Shown: positions 1 to 11,105, counted from the first letter of the stretch. The stretch is 64,000 bases of DNA from Limnomonas spitsbergensis (GCA_037349105.1 JAYJMM010000004.1:1701001-1765000); one strand, 5' to 3'. Numbers and translations: made by a program. The notes: a model not told the origin generated them from the letters alone.

Positions 1-3000
1 GCGGATCTTCTCATCCGTCCTGATCAGCTCTGCCCCCATGGCGACTAACTGTTCTGCAATGTTGACTGTGATCACATGACAGGAGCACGCTGAGTCCATG
101 AGGGCCTTCTGAGCCACCAGGACCTTTCCTTTGACCATTAGGCCCACACATTGCTCCAGGTTGCTTCTGTCGTTCTTAAAATACTGCAGCCTTGGTGCAG
201 CTGTGACCACCTTGCTTTCCTGCCTGCCCTTACTGGCCTTACCCCTGTGGTCTTCTGAACCCATGGGCATAGTGGTGAAAGACAGCGCCGTCAGCCTCTC
301 GTTCAACTTGAACACCTGCAGTCGGATGTCAGACATATCGTCAGCTAATTTGCTCAAAACCAGTCTCTTTGCTCCCTTCCTGGAGGCAGGTTCCACGAGC
401 CTTTGCTCAGGTTCCTCCTGTGGACAGGGTTCTGGCAAGAATGATCTAGGACGAGCGTTGTGAGCCGCCTGCTTGAATCCTGCGGATTTGGGCACGAGCC
501 CAACCTGCGTCATGAGTGCTACAGACTCGCTGAGCATCTCTGCCATAGTCTGTTGCCAGCCCTCTGGCTCGGCTTGCCCCGTTGGGCTGCTTAGGTGAGA
601 CACGTGTGCCGCTTGCTGAGCCTGACCCCCCTGGCCAGGCCCCGGCCGTTGGTACTGCCTGTTGTTCTGATTCCGCTCGTACGGTCTGCCTGCAGGCTGA
701 CCCTGCTGCGGCCTTGGTGGGAGCGGGTACTGCTGCTGCTGCGGCCTGGGCTGCCCAGCTGTAATGTCAGCAGCAAGTGGCGTTGGCCTGCGCTCATCCC
801 TGGGTCTGGGTGCCCTGCAATCCCTGGCCAGGTGCGCCGTGCTACCACACTGGTAGCATGCCTTGACTGCCCCTGCAGCGCCTTCTGCGCTGTAATTTGG
901 TGCTCCTGATTGATCTGCCCAGGTAACTCCTCTGGGTTTGTCACTCCGCTGCTGCTGGACAGCTGCTGCTCCTGCGGGGTTCCCTGCCCCTTCAGGGCGT
1001 GTCCGCATCTCCCACTGTCCTGTCCTCTCCTTCCTCGTTCTGTTGGACTGCGCCTCCCCCTGGCCAGGCCCACTGGCCATCTGTTTGAGGCTTGCGCCTC
1101 CTAGATCCCCCATTTCCAGGGCAAACTTCTCCCACAGCACCACCTGCTGTGTGAGCACTGCAATCTGATCTTCGTCTGTCATGCTGAGGTACCCTGGGAC
1201 GGTCATAACAAACTTGCTCAGTTTGGCCTTAGCGAGCGCTGGAAGTCCATCATGGAACAGATGCGAGACCGAGTGCCTCCTGCCAAAGTGGTCCACTGCA
1301 TCCCTTGAGATCTGCAGCAACTCTGCTGTTGACAGCACTCTGTGAGCAAATGCTTCCACCGTCTCCTCTGGCTTGACGTCAGGGTCGAGAGTGGTCTTCA
1401 CCCCTAGCCTGAGGTTGGAAATGGCTGTCCTTTCATCCGAGGTTGGCTTTCCCACTTCTGCTTGAACCACTTTGATCCACAAGGTTAGCAGTGAGGCCTC
1501 ACAACACTGCGCCTCTGCTGGGGCAACCCACATCCCCCTTATCCTTTCTGCTTCTCTGGCAGCCCTGTCTCCTGCATGGGGCGCCGCCCTGATGGCTACC
1601 ATCAGCGGCCCCACGCTAGCCGGCTTGCTGTCCCATAGCTTGACCAGTGATTTCACCAACATCGTCATGGCTGATGGCGACTGGCACGACCCAGCTATTT
1701 CTCCGGCCACCACAGCCAGCGCTGGCGGGTCATCTGACAGCGCCAGCCTGTTGTGCGATCCCCAATATCCACATGCCTGGCAATATTTCCTGGCTGCAAC
1801 CGCGCCTGGGTGCGACATATCCAACACTGGCACGTTGCCTTGGATGGCTGGGATTTTGGTGAATTTGGCTACCCCTGCCAGCTGCAGGACCATCTGCTGC
1901 TGCAGCTGCAAGTTCACCCTTGCCTGCTCCCTCTCGAGCCTCTTCATTTCCTGGTCGCTGGACTCCTGCCTGGCTCCTGGCCTGCGTCTGTCCGCTCCTC
2001 CTGGTCCCGAATCAACTGATTCTGACCGCGACCTAGATTCTCCACCACCGCCCCTCGATGGGCTGCGACCTGAATGGTATCTGTCGTGTCTGTAATAATC
2101 CTCCTCCTGATCATGATCTTCTTGTGATGGCTGCCTGCCTGCCCTTCTTGCAGAGCTTCTACTTCCCTCGGGTGGCAGCCGTTCTGATTCGCTTCTGCCT
2201 GGTCTGCTGTCAGAGCCAGGCCTCCAAGACTGCTCTCTGCCCGGCCCTGCCTGTCCCCTGGGCAGCTCCTGGTCTTGCCTTTCCTGCCTCACCCCTCTGC
2301 TGTGTTCCGCTGGTCCCCTGGGTTGCTCCTGGCTTTGCTGGCTTGGCTGTTCCCTGCCATCTGCCTGCTCTCTGGGCGGCTCCTGGCTATGCTGGTTTGG
2401 ATGTTCCCTGCCATCTGCCTGTCCTCTGGGCTGTTCCTGGCTATGCCGGTTTGGCTGTTCTCTGTTGTATGCCTGCCCCCTGGGCGGCTCCTGGCTCTGC
2501 CAACCTGGCTGCGTCCCGCCTGTGTAATTTCTGGCATAGGAATCAGACTGCGTTTCCTCTCTGGCTTCCTGCATTCTTGGACCACTGCTCCGTGCGCTGC
2601 CTGCAGGCTCATTCCTCCTGGTTCCACTTGCTGTGCCCGTCTGCCTGTTCCTCAGGAATTCCTTGATGTAATCCACCTGGTTTTCCTGGCATGTGTTCTC
2701 TTTGTCCTCGACCATGCGTAGCAACGCATAAGACTCTTGCCTGCTTGCTCTGCGTGTTGCTGTGCCTTGCTCTGCCATCCTGGCAAGTGATCGGCTAGTC
2801 AACTCCGCTCTTTCGCTGGCGGCTGGACTGTTGGTTCTGGGCGCTTCCCTGCCCCTTGGTCGCCCTCTGAGGCTTGGCTCGCTGCTGACCTCGAAGGCCT
2901 CTGATCTAAGTGTTGGGGTTGGCGCGGCTCTTGCCTGCTGCTGCCACCTTTGCACCTCCCTGAGCTCCTCCGGCCGCTGCCCTGCTGTTTCAAATCCTTC

Positions 3001-4404
3001 CCATGCCTGGTCCTCCTCCTCTTCTGGCTCGGATCCAGGTTCCACCTGATTTCCTGTTACATCGTTGCACCACTCGTCTGCGAAGGCCTTAACAGCCAGT
3101 GCTGCTTCGCGGCCCGCCCTTCCCTTGGACACCTGTCCAAGGGCGGCTAACAGCGTTGCCCTGTCCTGCCCTGTGTGGGGGATACCCAGCATGGCCTTTG
3201 TTGCCCATCCCCGCAGATGATGGGCCTTGAACTCCTCAATAGCTGTGACCTGGTCCTGGAAATGCAAGAACGTCCTGGAGCAAACTTGCTTCCACAGGTC
3301 CGTTGCCCACTGCAAAATTCCTGCCCAACCGATCGGTTGCATCTGTCCTTCTGACTCCCTTTCGCCGCACACTGCTCCCCCAGCCTTGGAGCGCTCTGGC
3401 TCACAAGGGCTGGTATCCTGCGCTCCTGATGGATCGTGAAAAAACCCTCGCAGGGTTTCCTTGTGGCTGTCGTCTTTCTGCGTCAGGCTGCTAGATCCCT
3501 CCTTGGATTTCTGCACAGGTCTGCCCACACTGGGCGGAAACCTGGACAGCGGCGTCCCATAGACTGTGGATCCAGCTCCTCTTCTAACTAGCACCCTGCG
3601 CGGTCGCAGCTGCTGCCTTGGGCGCAGTCCTGTCTTAGACTGCTGCCCCTTCTCTTCTTGAACTGGGTCTGACAGTTCTTCCTCGGATATTTGGTCAGCC
3701 CAGGGATTTCCTACCGGCACAGCTGACTTTTCCCTTTCCTTGCTGACCTGCGAGCTCTGCCTGCCCGCTGCTGGCTGGGGCTCAGCTTCCTCGTGTTTGA
3801 CCCCTGCAGGCATACTCCTGGCTTCCATTTCCTCTGCTCTCATTCGCGGTTTGTCTGGGCAGGCTTTATCACAGCCTGCAACCCCTCTTGGTGCTGCAGC
3901 TTCCTCGGCCCTTTGATCCGGCTGACTGGGTTCATCTTTGACCCGTTGCGCGACCCTGGCCACCCTGGGCGGATTCTGCTGGGGCGCGGCCTCAGGCTCG
4001 CAGTTCTGCCGCGTGTCACAGCTCTGGGACACTTCTGTTGCTTGATCCAAAATCAGCTCAGGTGTTCCAGCTTGAGTCTGCCACTGCTCGAATTCCAGGC
4101 TGCCCCTGAAATCGGCGGGCACTGGACCCCCTCGGCCGATGCCTTTACGCGTCACTAGCGCTGAGCCGTCTGCCTGCGCCCCTGCCTCTCTGGGCGGTAC
4201 GCGACCCGGCTCTGGCACCTTGCAGCTTCCTGCGGGCGGTTCCACTGGCCCTGCCAGCTTTGCCGCCACCAACAGCGCTTCTGCAGCTAGCTCATCACTA
4301 GCCTCCATCAGGTTTACACCCGGCTCCAGCCCCCTCAGACGCCCACTTCTCCGTTGGGCGTCAGGGTGCTGGTGCCTATCGGGGTTTAAATCCACTTCTG
4401 TCAT
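1..4404 (-). CDS. Gag-protease-like polyprotein of a retroelement (partial)
   Basis: A frame starting at ATG 4402-4404 (MTEVDLNPDRHQ...) stays open in every part I translated and leaves the window at base 1, about 1,468 codons. It shares with the right-copy gag the block GWAGILQWATDLWKQVCS, a Gln/Pro/Gly/Arg-rich middle, and a conserved C-terminal region (ARKYCQACGYWGSHNR; VEAFAHRVLSTAELL; LTQQVVLWEKFALEMGDL). After that it carries a retroviral-type CCHC knuckle, CYQCGSTAHLARDC (about 817-858), absent from the right copy. Near the left edge ALMDSACSCHVITVNIAEQL resembles a retropepsin active-site segment, but with DSA where D[ST]G is expected, so the protease call is weak. The N-terminus differs from the right copy. 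The function would be nucleic-acid binding and particle assembly; this is inferred from the family. Confidence 0.75.
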   Translation of the reverse strand, partial: MTEVDLNPDRHQHPDAQRRSGRLRGLEPGVNLMEASDELAAEALLVAAKLAGPVEPPAGSCKVPEPGRVPPREAGAQADGSALVTRKGIGRGGPVPADFRGSLEFEQWQTQAGTPELILDQATEVSQSCDTRQNCEPEAAPQQNPPRVARVAQRVKDEPSQPDQRAEEAAAPRGVAGCDKACPDKPRMRAEEMEARSMPAGVKHEEAEPQPAAGRQSSQVSKEREKSAVPVGNPWADQISEEELSDPVQEEKGQQSKTGLRPRQQLRPRRVLVRRGAGSTVYGTPLSRFPPSVGRPVQKSKEGSSSLTQKDDSHKETLRGFFHDPSGAQDTSPCEPERSKAGGAVCGERESEGQMQPIGWAGILQWATDLWKQVCSRTFLHFQDQVTAIEEFKAHHLRGWATKAMLGIPHTGQDRATLLAALGQVSKGRAGREAALAVKAFADEWCNDVTGNQVEPGSEPEEEEDQAWEGFETAGQRPEELREVQRWQQQARAAPTPTLRSEAFEVSSEPSLRGRPRGREAPRTNSPAASERAELTSRSLARMAEQGTATRRASRQESYALLRMVEDKENTCQENQVDYIKEFLRNRQTGTASGTRRNEPAGSARSSGPRMQEAREETQSDSYARNYTGGTQPGWQSQEPPRGQAYNREQPNRHSQEQPRGQADGREHPNQHSQEPPREQADGREQPSQQSQEQPRGPAEHSRGVRQERQDQELPRGQAGPGREQSWRPGSDSRPGRSESERLPPEGSRSSARRAGRQPSQEDHDQEEDYYRHDRYHSGRSPSRGGGGESRSRSESVDSGPGGADRRRPGARQESSDQEMKRLEREQARVNLQLQQQMVLQLAGVAKFTKIPAIQGNVPVLDMSHPGAVAARKYCQACGYWGSHNRLALSDDPPALAVVAGEIAGSCQSPSAMTMLVKSLVKLWDSKPASVGPLMVAIRAAPHAGDRAAREAERIRGMWVAPAEAQCCEASLLTLWIKVVQAEVGKPTSDERTAISNLRLGVKTTLDPDVKPEETVEAFAHRVLSTAELLQISRDAVDHFGRRHSVSHLFHDGLPALAKAKLSKFVMTVPGYLSMTDEDQIAVLTQQVVLWEKFALEMGDLGGASLKQMASGPGQGEAQSNRTRKERTGQWEMRTRPEGAGNPAGAAAVQQQRSDKPRGVTWADQSGAPNYSAEGAAGAVKACYQCGSTAHLARDCRAPRPRDERRPTPLAADITAGQPRPQQQQYPLPPRPQQGQPAGRPYERNQNNRQYQRPGPGQGGQAQQAAHVSHLSSPTGQAEPEGWQQTMAEMLSESVALMTQVGLVPKSAGFKQAAHNARPRSFLPEPCPQEEPEQRLVEPASRKGAKRLVLSKLADDMSDIRLQVFKLNERLTALSFTTMPMGSEDHRGKASKGRQESKVVTAAPRLQYFKNDRSNLEQCVGLMVKGKVLVAQKALMDSACSCHVITVNIAEQLVAMGAELIRTDEKIR

Positions 4405-5101
4405 TCTACAGGCAATTAGCGAACCGCACGGTCCTGCAAGCGTGCTGGCGACACCCCCTACAAGATCTGCTAACACTAGGCTTCTGCCCCCTTGTTCCTA
4501 CTGCAATCTGGTGAGGACTTTGCAAGTCAAGATCGGATGGCAGGTACAGCACTTATGCAGGAAAGGCCTCGCCTTCCCGCTTTTCTGCTCACTAGTTTCA
4601 ATCTGGCGGAATCCTCCTTCGCCCTCTCAGTTCTTCCCACCTTGCTGGCCGGGCTGCTTCTAGATGTCTCACGCCCCGCGTGGATGTCACACGCCCTGCG
4701 TAGATGTTGCCTTTTGCGTAGTGTCCGCTCAGCTCTGCGTTCCTGCGGGGATCCTTTGGCACACCCACAAGATTTCAAACTTGGATGTTCTATCCACAAG
4801 TTTACTTCTGTCAATGATGAGAAATTGGATCCACCTGATCTCAATCCGCAGTCACACAGGGAATTATCTGCTGGGTGTATAAATCCACAGCCAGATCTTC
4901 AAGCCACTTCTGGACTCAACACTAAGCTGCCACGCTCAATGATTCTCAGAGTTTAACTTGGCAATCTCTCTCTGGAGATTACCACAGCAAAGTGCAGTTC
5001 AAATGCTGTCCAAGGTCGTTTGCATGCAAACAAATTTCCAATTTTTGCTGCACAAGCACCTTTAGCAGGAATTGGCAAATCAAGCTGATCAGGCTAAATC
5101 C
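4405..5101 (-). other. Retroelement leader between terminal block and gag (left copy)
   Basis: Untranslated-looking leader homologous to 61763-62467 of the right copy, including the stretch around 4730-4860. The unit built around AATCTGGCGGAATCCTCCTT occurs once here and about three times in tandem in the right copy. No separate gene is visible. Confidence 0.6.
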
Positions 5102-5560
5102 ACTTCGTCCCTTTCTAAAGGACACGCGATGTGCGCTTCAGGTCCGTGGCGGACTTCTTTCCTCACGGCAGTGACGGACGCCTACGGGCAGACTCAGTGA
5201 CTACACACTGGCTGCGAGTGCTCAGCGAGTCAAGCAGCAGAGTCGGATGTTTGTATGTCTAGCAATTGACTATGGTAGCGTAGGCCTTCTGGCCGTCTGG
5301 GCGCGATCCAGCAGGGCTATGTTAAGGGGCACTTACCGCGCGACTCGCGGCGGAGTAGCCGAGGCGTAGTCTGTGTACTTCTTCTTCTGCAGTGCCTCGG
5401 TTCTCTTTACTGGGTACTTGTCTCCAGCTAGTTCGCCTGAGGCTGAACTAGTCTTGACTTGTGTAGAGGTACTGACTTATTGGAGTGCTGAAGGTCTCAT
5501 GCGCTGATGACGGCCGTTGCTTGTTACAATAGAGGTCTGTCCTTTAGAAAGGGACGAAGT
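5102..5560. repeat. 23-nt inverted repeat, leader against terminal block (left copy)
   Basis: Arms at 5102-5124 and 5538-5560 are perfect reverse complements over 23 nt. In element orientation the first arm follows immediately after the terminal block and the second lies inside it. The right copy has a different 23-nt pair at the same two places, also perfectly complementary. Confidence 0.85.
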
Positions 5561-5762
5561 AACTAGCCAAGGCAATTGCCGGGATACAGGGACCCGGCAG
5601 GCCCAATTCAGAGTACGGTACAATCTGTCAAATCAACCTGCGTAAGCGGGTTTCTAGGTCTCAGCTCAAATCCGAGGACTCCGCAGAGAAGCTGCGGAGG
5701 CCCCGAGGCCGCTAACTGCGGTCTGAACGGTTCTGTCACGTATACTGTAATATACTGTGACA
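5125..5762 (-). repeat. Terminal block A1 of the left gag element
   Basis: Diverged homologue of the 618-bp block at 62491-63108. Both contain the blocks around CAGGTCCGTGGCGGACTTCT and CGGACGCCTACGGGC, and both end (plus strand) in a short palindrome finishing ACTGTGACA. It forms the 5' end of the minus-strand element. Confidence 0.8.
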
Positions 5763-6168
5763 TTTTTGATGGGTTCTGACCCTTTATTGCCTGCAACCAA
5801 GCATGACACTGGTGACGGTACCGGATTCTGTGTGCCCCGATCAGGCCGGAGAGAGATCAGGGTCCCAGAGGCCTTTGTCAAGTGTGCAGAACCGTGGGTG
5901 GACCTAGGGTCCGCCCCGGGTTTCAGTGAATTTTTTCTTTGGTGAATTTCCTTGTGTGGATGTCCTGCAGCACATTTCCTGCAGTGGATTTTCTTCAGGG
6001 GATTTTTTTTTCCGACTGGCTGGATTGCAGTCAGATGTTAGGAGGCTTCAGTGTTAGGGAACTGACAAGTTCTGGGCGTACAGATTTTTCCAGATTTCTT
6101 TCAGTACCGACCCCTTTTTCCGGCTCCCACCGCATGCCCGATAGGCTTAACGCTGAGGAGCGGGGGGG

Positions 6169-6411
6169 CGAGTGAAGTAGTAGGGGCGGTACCCACGAGA
6201 CAGGGACACCCAGACTTACCCCTAGGCAGAGAGACTTCCTGCTAGGGCTGAACCTTACAGTAGCCAGTTAACAGCTCTTGTCTGAAGTACAAGGAGCCTG
6301 TGTGTACGGTGATGTACCGTGTTTGTGAGTAGAGGACGCCTCTCTAAGGCGTCCTGACCGGAGTTCAAGGTATTTACCATAGTATTGCAGTTACTGCTTT
6401 ATGGTGCGACA
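6169..6411 (+). repeat. Split repeat B1 (left 3' end)
   Basis: A 243-bp block that starts CGAGTGAAGTAGTAGG and ends GTGCGACA. It lies directly after a polypurine run and is repeated almost exactly at 7055-7297. Confidence 0.85.
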
Positions 6412-6413
6412 GC

Positions 6414-7056
6414 TGTCACAGTATATTACCGTATACGTGACAGAACCGTTTAGACCGCAGTTAGCGGCCGCGGAGCCTCCGCAGCTTATCTGCGGAGTCT
6501 CCGGATTTGAACTGAGACCCAGAATCCCGCTTAAGTGTGAAGTGTAGCAGATTTCCCGTACTCAGTAAATAGGGCTTGCCGGGACCTTTGAATCCCGGCT
6601 TGCACGCTTGACACTTACTTCGTTCCTTTTAAGTGGACAGGCCTCTAATTGTAATCAGCAACGGCTATCATCCCAAGATATACCCTGTGAATACCAATAA
6701 CGCCAGTACCACGAAGGCACGAAGACGATCAAGCCTAATTCAGCCTCAGAGCCGACATAGCAACCTAGTTATCCTCAGCTAGACGCCCAGCCCGACCTGG
6801 GACACCGCCCGCAGTCTACGGCTACGACATCCCCCGCTTCACGCGGTGAGTGACTCAGCGACCCGACAGATCAGCTATCTGAAGGGCCAGCAGTTAAGCT
6901 TTACAAGTGACCAGCTCCGTGTCTGTCATCTAGAAGTTCCAGCCACAGCTTAACGCGCTGCGCATCCGCGGCCAGTGTGTAGTCACTGAGTCCGCCCGTA
7001 GGCGTCCGCCACTATGTGGGGAAGAAGTCCGCCACGGACCTGAAGCAAACCTCTCG
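6414..7056 (+). repeat. Split repeat A2 (left 3' end)
   Basis: A block of about 643 bp starting TGTCACAGTATATTACC, homologous in reverse complement to 55152-55769 and 62491-63108. It lies between the two B copies and is joined to B1 by the dinucleotide GC. Confidence 0.8.
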
Positions 7057-7297
7057 AGTGAAGTAGTAGGGGCGGTACCCACGAGACAGGGACACCCAGA
7101 CTCACCCCTAGGCAGAGAGACTTCCTGCTAGGGCTGAACCTTACAGTAGCCAGTTAACAGCTCTTGTCTGAAGTACAAGGAGCCTGTGTGTACGGTGATG
7201 TACCGTGTTTGTGAGTAGAGGACGCCTCTCTAAGGCGTCCTGACCGGAGTTCACGGTATTTACCATAGTATTGCAGTTACTGCTTTATGGTGCGACA
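7055..7297 (+). repeat. Split repeat B2, outer end of the left element
   Basis: Second copy of the 243-bp B block. It shares CG with the end of A2 and ends GTGCGACA, where unrelated flanking DNA (ATTATACC) begins. Confidence 0.85.
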
Positions 7298-7367
7298 ATT
7301 ATACCATAATGGCACACTAACACTTGAAGTCAATAACGTAACACTTCTGGGCCCGCTCAAAGCTTAA

Positions 7368-7403
<36 letters not shown>

Positions 7404-8136
7404 GGCCATCATTGCGTGAGTGCGAAAAGTCAAACACGCGTCCATGCGTCCCATTTGCTATGAAGCCAGTTAAATGATAAGCTTCTTTCACTTGGTGTGA
7501 TCTGGCTGATCTAATTTGTGCGTCCTGCCGAACCCCGCACCTTGACGTGTCGTGATGTATGACGGAACCCCTGCTCCGAGACCAAATGGGGGGTGGGAAT
7601 TCTGCCACCTCCTTCAGTGTCCGGCATTTCAAATCCCGTATTCCTTAAGCCACGCTCAGGTGATTTCTCTCTTTCTTTCTTAGTCACAGTTAGCTATTGT
7701 GATTCAATATCTTGCTGTGTCTCTATGGTTGTGAGCAGCCCCCATCTTTTTCCTTACGGTTCCGAAAGGTAGGACATGGGTAAATTCCCGCGTGCGTGTG
7801 TCCGTCCATCCGGCAGTCCATCCGGAGTAGAAATGCAGAATCTTAAGCCATGCTTTGCAACGTGTGCGTGATAATCGCAGGCATTACGAAGATGTGTTTC
7901 CTTCCGAAATCTGAACGCTGGTTCGGTCGGGACGACAGATTTGCACGTATCGGGCTTTTACAAACTGTTTGCGATAACAGGCGTGGGATGTGCGTGTTAA
8001 TTGTCAGCTTTGCATATACAATTGTTTGCGAAGGAAACGGTGTGCTGACTGTTGGCCCCCGTGTCGGAGCACGCTTCCGCCACGCACCTTCCGGGCTTCC
8101 GGAAGCACCGGCCAGGCACGGATGATCCGTGTATTA
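7298..8136. other. Non-coding stretch with a CTCTCA microsatellite
   Basis: No convincing gene. It contains a dispersed motif copy at about 7328-7368 (GTCAATAACGTAACACTTCT) and a hexanucleotide microsatellite of about five CTCTCA units at 7369-7403. Short open frames here have no recognisable content. Confidence 0.5.
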
Positions 8137-9003
8137 GCTTGTTGTGCAAGTAAGGCTGACGAACTCATCCGCCTCAAAACAACTCACCTACCCCTCCCCA
8201 TAGGTCAGACCTGTGCGACATCATGCAACATAAGTTAAGTTTTTACTGTCCAACAAAGCATCACATTGAATGCATGGAACATGTGCCAGTAGAGCTTGCC
8301 GTAGAAGTCATGAAATTCAAGGCCACAGCCGGACCATGCTATGGCTGGGCACTCATAGGGCCCCTCTGCAGTGCCTTCGGCACCCATGCTATGGACCTAG
8401 TGGCTATCGGCCATGTGCATGCCATCTTCATGGAGTTCACGCGCACATCCGAGGATGAGGGCGGCGTGCCCGGAGGCGAACATATAAGCAACATGTACTT
8501 GCCCGGGCCCTGGGGGGCGCGGCCCTCTGCCGCAACCGAAGGAACTCTTTGAGTCGCTTGTCGAGGTGCCGAAAGAGCTCAAAGAGCCCCTTCGGATGCA
8601 GTAGAGGGCCGTGCCCCCCGAGGCCAGGTAGGTACATGCCGCATATATGTTCGCCTCCGGGCACGCCGCCCTTATCCTCGGGTGTTCGCGTGAACTCCAT
8701 GAGTATGTCTTGCTGCACATGGCCGATAGCCACACAACAGTCCGTAGCTCGGGTGCCGAAGACGCTGCATATGGGTTTAGGGTTTTGGGTTTTGGGCCCT
8801 ATGAGTGCCCAGCCACAGCCTGGCCCGGCTGTGGTTTTACATTTCACGACTTCTACGACAAGGTCTACTCGCTTGTCGATAGGGAACGAATGCACATCCC
8901 AATGTTGCATGATGTCGCACATGTTTGACCTATGGGGAGGGGGGGGTGAGTTGTTGGCCGAGGAGACGGATGAGTTCGGCAGCCTTACTTGCACAACAGG
9001 TGC
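8137..9003. repeat. Large imperfect inverted duplication (hairpin, ~415-bp arms)
   Basis: Left arm about 8137-8553, loop about 24 nt, right arm about 8578-9003. The arms match by eye over most of their length, from TGTTGTGCAAGTAAGGCTG at the outer end to CTCTTTGAG at the centre. Both arms read in the same relative frame as a similar peptide (for example AGPxxGWALIGP and MEFTRTxED.GGVPGGEHI), so a coding-like fragment seems to have been inversely duplicated. The right arm has a telomere-like insertion (CCCTAAACCC on the minus strand, near 8771-8793) absent from the left arm. A transcript could form a long hairpin. Confidence 0.85.
8236..8310 (+). repeat. Dispersed repeat family R1, fragment
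   Basis: Shares AAGTTTTTACTGTCCAAC and then GCATCACATTGAATGCATGG with longer copies at 11106, 23884 and 48465. It lies inside the left arm of the inverted duplication. Confidence 0.6.
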
Positions 9004-11105
9004 ATGAGGTAGCATTGATCATAAATGCATGGTAGCCCAAGCAACCCTTCGTAGTTGCATAATGGAGTAGAGAGGGGTGCAACAAGTAAAGACAATTGTT
9101 GCCAACATTCATTGGCGTGCAATGTTTACTTGTGCTGGAAGTGTTGACTTGGCGACAGTCCGCACATTCGGGGTCAAGAAGGTCGTGTCGGGAGGTTTCC
9201 AGCTTAGTTATAGAACACTTGGGCGACTTATTTTGCTTGCATGAGCAAGACACACGTTCAGTTGGTCTTCCCACGAGTTGCCAGACGCAATGTACGATCA
9301 AGACAACATAGCGTGTGTAACAGGTTGTATAGAAAATTATCACAAGTAAATCTCTCTCTCTCCTCTCTCTCTCTCCCCTGGGTATGGTAGATCTCATTCG
9401 ACCTGTCAGTGTCAGATCGGTACAGGGTCATAAAATCCTGCTTTCCAGATTACTGCTTGCTTCAAGACCCAAGTTCCCTCCGGCGAGGTGCCGCGGTCGT
9501 CACCAAGCCCGGCAACGTATGGTACACGAGTGTGTCCTAAATTCTTGTTCAAAATCTCGGTGTGCATTGGTCCCCCTGGCCCATGCCATGCCTCTTATGC
9601 CTATCCCCGGGCTTTCTTAAACTGAACATGCCCTACGTTGTCAGGGAAGACAGTGTGTCAGTTTTGAATTCGGGGCTGCCATGTTCTTCCTGTCCTCATT
9701 TTGTAGGTCAATGACGTTACACCACTGGGCCATGATGCAAAGGCTCGACCGCGTCGGCGTCCAACAGCAACGTTGGAAACTAAAGGGAGAGAGGAAAGAG
9801 ACCCCCTCAAAAACAAAACTAAAAGTCCTAATCCCCAATCCAACTACCGGAAGCTAAAGACGTCTGGGCCATGCTCAAAAGACTCGGCCGCGTGGGCGTC
9901 CCACTGTCAGAAAGGGGGGAAAAGGAGAAGAGAAAAACAGAAAATTATTGTGTAGGTATCCTCGTTTGCCCTTGCTTTTTGTGTGTTGTAGGAATGTCGC
10001 TTCTAATTTGTCTGGAGTGTGTAGTCAAGGGTCTCTCGTTGGTGGCAGGGGACGCCTTGGCGGCTCATCTGACTCCCCTGGTTATTCTTGTGAGCTTCTT
10101 GGTTGCTTTGCTTGCTACAGCTAGCCGAGTTGTTAGTGTTTGGGCCGTTTTCTAGGCTGTTGAGGGCCATGTATGCATGCCTCGTTTTGGGTTTCCATGT
10201 GTTTTGCTTTGAGGACATGGTTCATGACAGCCTCTAGCCCTCCACCTCGCTTATAGACAATATCCTTTGGATCAAGGCAATGTTGTTTTGCCCTTGTGGC
10301 CTACCTGCCCTGATCTAATATGCAAGTCCCCATAAATTAGCCCCAAGAATAGGGTCATGGGGGGACCTGTCACTCATCCGCCGGCATGCAGTGGCAGCGG
10401 CGCATATTGCCACCCACCTCATGTGCCCTGCCCCGCAACGCGCATGTATGCGTACGGATGAGACACAGTCCTTACATTCAAGTTCTCTACGTTGCTCCTC
10501 CTCTCAGTTGCTCAGTATTGCCACCCATGCGTTACGGAAAAGTGGCACTCAAGGTGCGAGGTAAGGGCTGAGATGATTTTTTGAGATGTGAAAGCCTTCA
10601 ACGTGGGCATGGGGCAGAGCGGTCATAACAAGGGTAAACCATCAAAATCGGAGGTTTTTGATGGCGTAGCTGCCTGAAGGCTCAGTCTGCATGCCGGTCC
10701 CATACCGAGGTCACGTTGAGCCTGCCTGCATACACCCTACATGTACGTTCAGCCTGTCCGGCGGTACATATTGCAACATGCTTGTCTCAAAGTTGTTCAG
10801 TGGTCCAGTTCGCGGTCCAACTCACAATCCTGCCAATCCGCGGGCCAGGCTGACACAATCCGGGCAGTTACACAATTGGACGCAATAAATGAAGGACCAA
10901 TGCTATATCAGTCTAACGGCCAAGTGGACAAGACATGTGGCTACGAGCTCAGCCTTGGCCAGCTCCGTTGGCGCACACCATCACATGCTCGCCTTCTATG
11001 GCATCCATTCATATGCATTGGCGCCCACAAGGGCAGCAACTGGCCACAGCCCGCTAGGGCGTTGGCACTTGGCAGTGGCCACGGCTCGGCTACAAGCATG
11101 TGAAG

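Larger units (their letters stand above)
1..5762 (-). mobile_element. Gag retroelement, left copy, 5' part; continues off the left edge
   Basis: Read on the minus strand from 5762: a terminal block (5125-5762), a leader (4405-5124), then a gag-type reading frame (from 4404) that is still open at base 1. It is homologous to the element at 54910-63108 over the terminal block, the leader and most of gag. It has diverged throughout and keeps sequence that the right copy lacks: a CCHC knuckle and a protease-like segment near the left edge. The 5' terminus abuts the C segment of another family member at 5762/5763, so one element appears inserted into, or truncated against, the other. Reverse transcriptase, if present, lies outside the window. 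Confidence 0.85.
5763..7297 (+). mobile_element. 3' end of a plus-strand element: C segment then B1-A2-B2
   Basis: The reverse complement of this stretch matches 54910-56500 of the right element in the same order. It has a C segment (5763-6168) ending in a purine-rich run (6155-6168), then B1 (6169-6411), GC, A2 (6414-7056) and B2 (7055-7297). B1 and B2 are nearly identical to each other but clearly diverged from the right-element B blocks, so this is an independent insertion. Host-like DNA starts at 7298. The rest of this element is cut off at 5763 by the left gag element. Confidence 0.75.

Noticed and set aside
8771..8793. Interstitial telomere array
   Set aside because: Only about three imperfect telomere-like units; better explained as filler in the inverted duplication.
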